This document shows, piece by piece, positions 1-5,213 of a stretch of DNA of 7,436 bases. The position numbers and the translations under genes are program-made. Below the pieces are notes generated by a model. That model had not been told where the DNA came from, did no database searches, and worked only from the letters and a program-made list of their open reading frames with translations. How positions within the stretch are numbered: position 1 is the stretch's first letter; each line of letters opens with the position of its first letter. This stretch comes from Clostridia bacterium (GTDB taxonomy: Bacteria; Bacillota; Clostridia; Christensenellales; Aristaeellaceae), in NCBI GenBank assembly GCA_016296675.1, contig JAEDIV010000130.1, positions 1-7,436 of the forward strand. Reading direction: 5' to 3'.

Positions 1-640
1 AGTTCATCATGGAGAACATGCCCTTCTTCATTTCGCCGCCGTACCAGGTGTTCAGGATAACCTGCTCGCGATCCTTGAGGTTGAAGAAGGAAACGGTTTC
101 GGAGTTCAGGCCGAGCTCCTTGTAGTTGTCAACCTTCGCCTTGGAAGCGTTGAAGGAAACGAAATCGGGCTCAAAGTTGGCGAGCTCTTCTTCGGTGGGA
201 TTGATGAACATGTTCTTTACGAAGTGAGCCTGCCATGCTACTTCCATGATGAAGCGGATGGACATGCGGGTGTCCTTGTTGGCGCCGCAGAATACGTCCA
301 TGACGTACAGCTTCTTGCCGGAGAGCTGCTTGACGGCCTTTTCCTTGCAGGATGCCCAAGCTTCAGGGGAGGCGGGCTTGTTGTCGTTTTTGAACTCGTC
401 AGAGGTCCACCACAGGGTGTCCTTGGAAACTTCGTCCATTACGAAGAACTTGTCTTTGGGGGAGCGGCCGGTGTAGATACCGGTCATAACGTTAACAGCG
501 CCCAGTTCAGTAACCTGGCCCTTGTCAAAGCCTTCAAGCGCGGGATTCATCTCTTCTTCGAACAGCTTTTCGTAAGAAGGATTGTGGACGATCTCAGTAA
601 CGCCGGTAATGCCGTACTTAGCAAGATTGAGTTCAGCCAT
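1..640 (-). CDS. pckA: Phosphoenolpyruvate carboxykinase (ATP), N-terminal part, cut by window edge
   Basis: ATP-dependent PEP carboxykinase interconverts oxaloacetate plus ATP with phosphoenolpyruvate, CO2 and ADP in the cytoplasm; in anaerobes it may run in either direction. I translated the minus strand from the ATG at 640-638 and obtained 213 open residues beginning MAELNLAKYG. Diagnostic blocks are GIYTGRSPKDKFFV near residues 54-67 (the Arg matches substrate-binding Arg65 of E. coli PckA), the CGANKDTR / EVAWQAHFVKNMF region near 118-145, and NTWYGGEMKKGMFS at 197-210 with the conserved Tyr and Lys pair. The family is usually about 530-540 residues, so roughly 60 percent, including the nucleotide-binding P-loop, lies beyond the left edge. 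The start follows an AGAGG ribosome site (655-652) at an 11-base spacing. An earlier ATG at 647 is out of frame and reaches a stop after four codons. The gene has its own promoter and is separated by a terminator from the operon upstream. Identity is very secure; the length of the full protein is inferred. Confidence 0.95.
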   Translation of the reverse strand, partial: MAELNLAKYGITGVTEIVHNPSYEKLFEEEMNPALEGFDKGQVTELGAVNVMTGIYTGRSPKDKFFVMDEVSKDTLWWTSDEFKNDNKPASPEAWASCKEKAVKQLSGKKLYVMDVFCGANKDTRMSIRFIMEVAWQAHFVKNMFINPTEEELANFEPDFVSFNASKAKVDNYKELGLNSETVSFFNLKDREQVILNTWYGGEMKKGMFSMMN

Positions 641-918
641 GTTGCATTAAACCTCTTTCCAAATATATTTTTCTAAATGAAAACCCATAAAGGAAAACCG
701 AAAGCGGGACACTTTGAAACCCGATTTACCAAAGCCCCTTCTTTCGCATTTTATCCAATATCATGATACAGGAATATAAGGACAAAATCAACATAGTTTT
801 CTAAAAATTAGATTAAACTTTCGGTCGTATACGGATAAATGTTGAGTTTCAGCGAAAAACGCGCGCAAGATTCATCCGGAGCAACTGCCAGCCCTGTTTT
901 TTAGGCAAAATGCGTATA
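641..918. other. Intergenic region: pckA leader and promoter, no gene
   Basis: This AT-rich gap of about 280 bases holds no convincing coding region. It contains the candidate pckA promoter (763-791) and, if that promoter is used, an untranslated leader of roughly 115 bases. The leader shows only weak pairing (CGGG/CCCG around 724-702 on the minus strand) with no clear attenuator. The stretch 792-918, upstream of the promoter, shows nothing I can name. Confidence 0.6.
763..791 (-). promoter_or_regulatory. Candidate sigma-A promoter of pckA
   Basis: On the minus strand TTGATT (791-786) is followed after exactly 17 bases by TATCAT (768-763), a good match to the housekeeping -35/-10 pattern. 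The predicted start is near 756, leaving a leader of about 115 bases before the pckA ATG. The match is by eye only, and the DNA is AT-rich, so a chance match is possible. Confidence 0.5.
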
Positions 919-949
919 GAAAAAGGAGCTGCTTTTTGGCAGCTCCTTT
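919..949 (-). terminator. Rho-independent terminator of the isomerase/DUF5107 operon
   Basis: Read on the minus strand, AAAGGAGCTGC (949-939), a six-base loop and GCAGCTCCTTT (932-922) form a perfect 11-bp stem that continues into TTCTAT. It begins five bases after the stop codon of the DUF5107-like gene. This is the classic intrinsic terminator form, and it separates the operon from pckA, which is transcribed in the same direction. Confidence 0.88.
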
Positions 950-953
950 GAGG

Positions 954-2996
954 TTAGCTCATTCTGAAGTCGATCTCTCTGGGCGGGATTTTGGTCAGGC
1001 GGATTTCTTCGAGAAGCTCGGGGGTGACAGTGGTGCCCCTCTTTTTGGCTTCACGGTTCGCCTCCATACCGAACCAGAGGTCGGTCAGGCTTGTTTCGCC
1101 TTCACGGATGGTGGCGTGCTGCTCGCTGAAGAGTTCCTCCAGGAAGTCGTAGTTTCCGATTTCGTAGGCGGCCATGCCGGCAAAGAGGCGGCTGCGGTCG
1201 TCCTTCTTTGTGATTTCGGAAGCGGCCTCAAAGGCGTCCCAGGATTCCTGGAAACGCTTGGCCTTGTTGAGAAGCTGGAGATATTCTCTCTTGTAAGCGG
1301 CGTCGAGCTCGTCTCCGCCGGCTTCGCAGGCTTTCTTCATAAGCTCGATGGCTTCGTCCTCATTGCCCTTTCTGAGCGCGATCTGAGAGCGATTACGGAT
1401 GGCCTGGGGACGGAGTTTTGCATTCTTGACGCCCTTGAAGCACTTTTCAGCCTTTTCAAGGTCGCCGTTTTCAAATGCCATAACGCCGAGCATCAGCTTT
1501 GCAGCGCAGGAGGTGTCGTTTTCGAGCATCTCGCGCCATTCCTCGGCGACCATGAAGCTATCGCCCTTGAAGCAGGCAAGCTTGCCCTTTTTAAGCAGGC
1601 TCATCCACGGCTTCTGCTCGTCCGTCATGGAGCAATCCGGGAATTCATATCCTGCGGGAACAGGCTTGGCGCCCACCTTTTCGCGGCGGTTTCTTTCAAG
1701 TGCGCCCCAGCCGGTGCCCTTGTAGATGATTTCCATCTTGCCGTCGAAAAGGTCGTTGGCCTTTTTCTCGATGGCGAGAAGCTCATCATCGGAAAGCACG
1801 TTCATCGTGATTTCGCGGGCGACATCACGGGAATCATGCCATTCTTCGAAAAGCAGCTCGGGCTTTTCCGCCTGCGCGCAGGAGAAGGCCTGGGTAAAGG
1901 AAATGGTGCTGTTTGCGCCGATTTCATAGCCGTGTACCTGAGAGGGTGCAAGACCCGCCTGAAGCTCGATGTAATCGCCCTGGCCAGGCTCGCTTAAGAA
2001 GTCGCACCAGAAGCGGCCGCCGCGTCCCTTGCCCCAGCAGAACATCTTTCTGTAGCGCAAGGGCTGGGTGCTTTTTTCAAAGAACATGTAGCCGTCCTTA
2101 TAGGAAATGGCTTCCCAGGGGCAGACGGTCTTTTCGCTCGTCTGGAAGAAATATTCGCTGGAGCGCGGAATGCGCATGGAATAGGACGCGTCGAAATCGG
2201 CATGCTCTACGCCGTTTATATCCGTATAGTACGGCATTTTGGCGTGGCCGAAGCCGTTGGCAACATACTTGATCCTGTCGGGATCGGAGTCGTCCTTGAT
2301 CCAGTCCTGATAGAATACTTCATCCGTTTCGCTGAACACGCGCGCTTCCTCGGTTTCGATGACGGCGGTGTTCGTCCACCAGTACATGGGCTTTGCAAAG
2401 TCGTCGTCGTTCACGATTCGAACGTGCGCCACCAGCGCCTTTGCGCCGTCCGGCAGATGGAAGTCGATCGACCAGAAAAGGTTCTTCTGCCTCTCGTAGT
2501 CATACATTCGAAGGAAAGGCGCTTCGCCCTCTTTTTCGACTTTCGCAAAGAACATGGGGCTGCAGGTGGAGAAGGTGTGGCCAAGCTGGCTGACATTCCA
2601 TTCCACGCCGCCGCTGGTCCACGCATCGCGGATGGCGAGGTTTGCAGGCTGGAAGACAGGATTGGTAAAGAGAATGGGGCGGCCAGCCTTTTTATCGGTC
2701 AGCGAATAAAGCTTTCCGCCCAGCCACGGAAGGAATACCGCCTCAATGTATTCGTTTTCCATAACGATTACATCGCGCTCAATCTGATCCCTCGCGCGGG
2801 AATAAACGTCCTGCATGCGATAGGGCAAAACGCGCGTTCCGCAGTCGCGGCCCAGCGTTTCGTTGTCTTCATGCGGAAGGAGCGAGCCGTTGCTCTTTAC
2901 GACGCGGTTTTTTTCTGCGTCGCGAAAGCGCGGCAGCGGATTCTCATAAACGCCCTCGGGACCGGGAATGATCATGCGTTTCAGCGTGATTGTCAT
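954..2996 (-). CDS. DUF5107-like protein with C-terminal TPR-type helical repeats
   Basis: The encoded protein is about 680 residues with no signal peptide or membrane segment, so it is probably cytoplasmic. Residues about 15-375 resemble the DUF5107 family, which is thought to share the beta-rich galactose-mutarotase-like fold. Landmarks are FLPWLGGKLYSL (88-99), GGVEWNVSQLGH (129-140), YWWTNTAV (205-212) and QAGLAPSQ (346-353). From about 390 to the end it is helical, with four TPR-like helix pairs near 498-523, 531-558, 567-592 and 601-626. DUF5107 proteins are often longer (about 1000 residues) with more TPRs, so this is a compact version. An upstream TTG at 3026 is in frame. I prefer ATG 2996 because AAAAGGGG lies 9 bases before it; ATG 3002, only 3 bases from that site, is less likely. 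The gene is co-transcribed with the sugar isomerase upstream. Biochemical function is unknown; carbohydrate binding, mutarotation or glycosidase-like activity is inference only. Confidence 0.88.
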   Translation of the reverse strand: MTITLKRMIIPGPEGVYENPLPRFRDAEKNRVVKSNGSLLPHEDNETLGRDCGTRVLPYRMQDVYSRARDQIERDVIVMENEYIEAVFLPWLGGKLYSLTDKKAGRPILFTNPVFQPANLAIRDAWTSGGVEWNVSQLGHTFSTCSPMFFAKVEKEGEAPFLRMYDYERQKNLFWSIDFHLPDGAKALVAHVRIVNDDDFAKPMYWWTNTAVIETEEARVFSETDEVFYQDWIKDDSDPDRIKYVANGFGHAKMPYYTDINGVEHADFDASYSMRIPRSSEYFFQTSEKTVCPWEAISYKDGYMFFEKSTQPLRYRKMFCWGKGRGGRFWCDFLSEPGQGDYIELQAGLAPSQVHGYEIGANSTISFTQAFSCAQAEKPELLFEEWHDSRDVAREITMNVLSDDELLAIEKKANDLFDGKMEIIYKGTGWGALERNRREKVGAKPVPAGYEFPDCSMTDEQKPWMSLLKKGKLACFKGDSFMVAEEWREMLENDTSCAAKLMLGVMAFENGDLEKAEKCFKGVKNAKLRPQAIRNRSQIALRKGNEDEAIELMKKACEAGGDELDAAYKREYLQLLNKAKRFQESWDAFEAASEITKKDDRSRLFAGMAAYEIGNYDFLEELFSEQHATIREGETSLTDLWFGMEANREAKKRGTTVTPELLEEIRLTKIPPREIDFRMS

Positions 2997-3005
2997 ATTC
3001 ATATT

Positions 3006-3015
3006 CCCCTTTTCC
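3006..3015 (-). promoter_or_regulatory. Ribosome binding site that decides the DUF5107-like start
   Basis: GGAAAAGGGG on the minus strand lies 9 bases before ATG 2996 and 3 bases before ATG 3002. It falls inside the reading frame if the TTG at 3026 is used. That argues for initiation at 2996 rather than at the longer TTG form. Confidence 0.6.
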
Positions 3016-3033
3016 GTAATCGGCAAATATCAA

Positions 3034-4521
3034 TTATTTGAAGGGATTCTCCTTGGGATAGGGAAGGGATGCGGGCTGGTTGTAATTGATCTTCTCAACG
3101 CCGAGCAGAGACAGGACGTTAAAGATCTGCTTTCCGACATGGCCGAACGCAACTGCGCCGTGATGCGGATAGCCGTCGCCGATTAAGACATAGCGATAGA
3201 ATCTGTTCATCTCGGGAATAGCGAATACGCCGATGCCGCCGAAGGACTGGGTGGCTACGGGCAGAACTTCGCCCTGGGCAACGTAGGCCTGAAGCTTACT
3301 GTCCTTATTGGCCTGGAGGCGGAAGAAGGTGATGTCGCCGGGGATGATGTCGCCTTCGAGGGTACCGCGCGTGATGTCGGGCTCTCCGCCGTTTTCAAGG
3401 CCGCGGTTCATGATCAGCTGATACTTCATAGTGCCCTTGGTCAGGCGGCAGATGGGAGTATTTCCGCAGTGGAAGCCCATGAATACTTCGTTTGCGCGAT
3501 AGTCGTACTTTCCGCAGATGGACTCTTTGTACATATCGGCGGGAACGGAGTTGTTGATGTCAAGCAGGGTTACGGGTTCGCCGGTGATGCAGGTGCCGAT
3601 GAATTCGGACAGCGCGCCGTAGATATCAACTTCGCAGGCTACCGGGATGCCCATGGCGGTTAAACGGCTGTTGACATAGCAGGGAACAAAGCCGAATTCC
3701 GTCTGGAACGCGGGCCAGCACTTGTTGGCCATGGCGACATACTTCGCGGTACCCTTGTTGGCCTCGATCCAGTCGAGCAGGGTCAGTTCATACTGCGCAA
3801 GGCGAGGGAGGACACCGGGCATCTTGTTGCCTTCGCCCAGCTCGTCTTCCATTTCCTTGATCTTCGCGGGAATGCGGGGATCGTTGGCATGGGCCTTGTA
3901 AGCGGCGAGAAGGTCGAGTTCACTGTTTTCCTGAACGTTGATGCCAAGGCCGAAAAGCGGCGCGATGGGGGCGTTGCAGGCGAGGAAGTCGAAGGGACGC
4001 GGGCCGAAGGTGATAATTTTGAGATCCTTAACGGCGATCAGGGCGCGGGCAACAGGAGCCCACTCAATGATCATATCGGCGCACTCTTCCGCGGTTCCGA
4101 CGGGATACTCGGGGATATAGGCGGTAATGCCGTTGAGCTTTAAGTTATAGGAAGCATTCAGCATGCCGCAGTATGCGTCGCCGCGCTCGCTGGAAAGAAC
4201 AGCGATGTTCTCTTCCGCAGCAGCAACATACATCGTGGGGCCGCCGAACATCTTGGCGATCAGGGTCTCGGGGCCTTCGGGGCCAAAGTTTCCGAGGTAA
4301 ACAACCAGCGCGTTGACCTTCGCCTTTTTGATCTCATCATAGGCTTCCTGAACGTTTGCGTCGATGCCGCCTTCGATGATGGTCTTGATTTCGGCTACTT
4401 TCAGGCCTTTTTTCTTGAGCGCCTTGACAACGGCAACTCTTCTGCGCTCAGCAAGCTCAATGGGGAAACAATCGCGGCTGACTGCTACAATACCAATTTT
4501 GACTTCGGGCAGATTGATCAT
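3034..4521 (-). CDS. L-fucose/L-arabinose isomerase family protein (FucI-like sugar isomerase)
   Basis: The 495-residue cytoplasmic protein belongs to the L-fucose isomerase-related group (COG2407 type), metal-dependent enzymes that interconvert aldoses and ketoses. The N-terminal domain starts KIGIVAVSRDCFPIELAERR (8-27); the second domain carries TFGPRPFDFL (171-180). The expected catalytic and metal ligands are visible: Glu297 in ACEVD, Asp321 in LLDINN and the His453/His454 pair in GYPHHGAV, matching in order the Glu-Asp-His set known from E. coli FucI. His351 in GFHCGN is also striking. Length is below E. coli FucI (about 590) but usual for this subgroup. ATG 4521 is preceded by GGAGGAG at ideal spacing. 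Its promoter is near-perfect consensus, so expression may be high. The DUF5107-like gene starts about 38 bases after its stop. The substrate cannot be read from sequence: fucose, arabinose, galactose-type sugars or sulfoquinovose (some sulfo-sugar isomerases belong to this superfamily) are all possible. No kinase, aldolase or transporter lies alongside to decide. Confidence 0.92.
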   Translation of the reverse strand: MINLPEVKIGIVAVSRDCFPIELAERRRVAVVKALKKKGLKVAEIKTIIEGGIDANVQEAYDEIKKAKVNALVVYLGNFGPEGPETLIAKMFGGPTMYVAAAEENIAVLSSERGDAYCGMLNASYNLKLNGITAYIPEYPVGTAEECADMIIEWAPVARALIAVKDLKIITFGPRPFDFLACNAPIAPLFGLGINVQENSELDLLAAYKAHANDPRIPAKIKEMEDELGEGNKMPGVLPRLAQYELTLLDWIEANKGTAKYVAMANKCWPAFQTEFGFVPCYVNSRLTAMGIPVACEVDIYGALSEFIGTCITGEPVTLLDINNSVPADMYKESICGKYDYRANEVFMGFHCGNTPICRLTKGTMKYQLIMNRGLENGGEPDITRGTLEGDIIPGDITFFRLQANKDSKLQAYVAQGEVLPVATQSFGGIGVFAIPEMNRFYRYVLIGDGYPHHGAVAFGHVGKQIFNVLSLLGVEKINYNQPASLPYPKENPFK

Positions 4522-4546
4522 GATTCTTCTCCTCCGTGAAATGATT

Positions 4547-4580
4547 TAAGTAAGGGCATGCAGTTGGCACGCCTAAGTAA
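4547..4580 (-). promoter_or_regulatory. Leader hairpin bracketed by TTACTTA direct repeats
   Basis: On the minus strand the order is TTACTTA (4580-4574), GGCGTGC (4573-4567), loop CAACT, GCATGCC (4561-4555), one C, then TTACTTA again (4553-4547). The two arms pair over 7 bp with one G-U wobble in RNA. The element begins about 8 bases after the predicted transcription start and ends 11 bases before the isomerase ribosome site. It could be an operator, an RNA-stabilising 5' hairpin or a protein-binding leader. The pattern is clear in the sequence; the role is inference. Confidence 0.5.
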
Positions 4581-4593
4581 CCAACATATTGTA

Positions 4594-4621
4594 ATTATAA
4601 CACGATGCAAACAACTGTCAA
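4594..4621 (-). promoter_or_regulatory. Consensus sigma-A promoter of the isomerase operon
   Basis: The minus strand reads TTGACA (4621-4616), a 16-base spacer, and TATAAT (4599-4594), with TGT immediately before the -10 giving an extended -10 element. Both hexamers match the consensus exactly. The predicted start is near 4587, giving a leader of about 65 bases. A promoter this strong usually needs a repressor or is meant for high constitutive expression. Confidence 0.92.
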
Positions 4622-4645
4622 GATTTATTTCCTCTTAATTTGCCA

Positions 4646-4675
4646 TTGTCCCAAGCGGATTAACGGTGATATGAT
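4646..4675 (+). promoter_or_regulatory. Candidate sigma-A promoter for the sigma-factor operon
   Basis: TTGTCC (4646-4651), an 18-base spacer and TATGAT (4670-4675) with TGA just before it form an extended -10 type promoter pointing at the sigma gene. Predicted leader length is about 75 bases. It is weaker than the divergent isomerase promoter, and the -35 boxes of the two face away from each other about 25 bases apart. Confidence 0.42.
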
Positions 4676-4693
4676 AAAAATAAGAATGATTTC

Positions 4694-4720
4694 TGACAAT
4701 TTGTCTCTTTCGGGCGTCTA
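4694..4720 (+). promoter_or_regulatory. Candidate ECF-type (autoregulatory) promoter
   Basis: TGACAA (4694-4699) followed after 15 bases by CGTCTA (4715-4720) resembles promoters read by Gram-positive ECF sigma factors (TGAAAC-like -35, CGTC/CGTA-like -10). It would start transcription roughly 30 bases before the sigma gene, as expected for a sigma factor that activates its own operon. The -35 match is partial and the spacing is one base short, so this is tentative. Confidence 0.35.
4695..4705. repeat. Small perfect dyad GACAA-T-TTGTC
   Basis: An 11-base inverted repeat with a single central T overlaps the -35 part of the candidate ECF promoter. It could be an operator half-site pair, but dyads this short also occur by chance in AT-rich spacers. 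Confidence 0.35.
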
Positions 4721-4730
4721 TTATTATAGA
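4717..4730. repeat. Dyad TCTAT-TATT-ATAGA before the sigma gene
   Basis: A perfect 5-bp inverted repeat around a four-base centre can be extended by outer GC/GC pairs (4714-4715 with 4732-4733) across one G-A mismatch. It overlaps the candidate ECF -10 and the probable transcription start, so it may be an operator or an initial-transcript hairpin. The role is inferred. Confidence 0.35.
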
Positions 4731-4757
4731 AGCTTATTTTCAAAAGGAAGTTGCTAC

Positions 4758-5213
4758 ATGAACGAGTTGGAATACAGGGAGAAAATCGAAGAAATATATC
4801 CCGCACTTTTCAGAATCGCGCTTGGGATTCTGCGAAGCGATCAGGACGCGGCAGACTGCCTGCAGGAGGCGGTTTTCCGCGGCTGGATCAAGCGAACGCA
4901 GCTCAAAAATCCGGAAAGCTTTCGCGCCTGGATGACGCGCATTACCCTTTCCGAAGCCAGGAATCTTCAAAGAAAAGCAGCGCGCCAAAGAAAAACTCTG
5001 CCTGTGCCCGAACGCACGCCAATCACGCCTCTTCGCGCAGCGCTTTTTTCCATCCCCGAAAAATACCGCGTCCCGCTGATTCTGTTTTATATGGAAGGCT
5101 ATTCCACACGCGAAATTGCCCAAATGCTTCAAATCCCGGAAGGCAGAACGCGCGAACGCATGCGGACAGGCCGAAATATGATAAGGAGGCTGATGGAAGA
5201 TGAAGAAAACTGA
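4758..5213 (+). CDS. ECF-type sigma-70 family RNA polymerase sigma factor
   Basis: The 151-residue protein has the two-domain layout of extracytoplasmic function sigma factors, which direct RNA polymerase to a small set of promoters when released from an anti-sigma factor. Region 2 spans about residues 12-76, with DQDAADCLQEAVFRGW (28-43) as the core-binding helix and SFRAWMTRITLSEARN (54-69) as the -10 recognition part. Region 4 spans about 92-147, with IPEKYRVPLILFYMEGYS and a helix-turn-helix at YSTREIAQMLQIPEGRTRER. The length is slightly short for the family (usually 160-200). ATG 4758 is chosen because AGGAAG lies seven bases upstream; an in-frame ATG at 4605 would run through the promoter region and lacks such a site. 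The gene overlaps its partner by 14 bases, indicating translational coupling. The regulated genes are unknown; autoregulation is plausible from the upstream CGTCTA motif. Confidence 0.94.
   Translation: MNELEYREKIEEIYPALFRIALGILRSDQDAADCLQEAVFRGWIKRTQLKNPESFRAWMTRITLSEARNLQRKAARQRKTLPVPERTPITPLRAALFSIPEKYRVPLILFYMEGYSTREIAQMLQIPEGRTRERMRTGRNMIRRLMEDEEN

Noticed and set aside
726..749. Possible leader peptide Met-Arg-Lys-Lys-Gly-Leu-Trp before pckA
   Set aside because: It would start only a few bases after the predicted transcription start, leaving no room for a ribosome site, and no attenuator hairpin follows.
936..1997. 353-codon plus-strand open frame
   Set aside because: It is antisense to the DUF5107-like gene, has no ribosome site, begins inside the terminator hairpin and gives a protein without recognisable family features. 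It is best explained by codon bias of the real gene.
2202..3041. 279-codon plus-strand open frame
   Set aside because: It is antisense to the 5' part of the DUF5107-like gene, with no promoter, ribosome site or recognisable product.
4594..4621. Catabolite-repression (cre) operator within the isomerase promoter spacer
   Set aside because: The GTTTGCATCGTG stretch superficially suggests one, but the required palindrome TGnnAnCGnTnnCA is not present.
4605..4757. N-terminal extension of the sigma factor from ATG 4605
   Set aside because: The extra 51 residues are unlike any sigma-factor N-terminus and would be encoded by the divergent promoter region, whereas ATG 4758 has a proper ribosome site.
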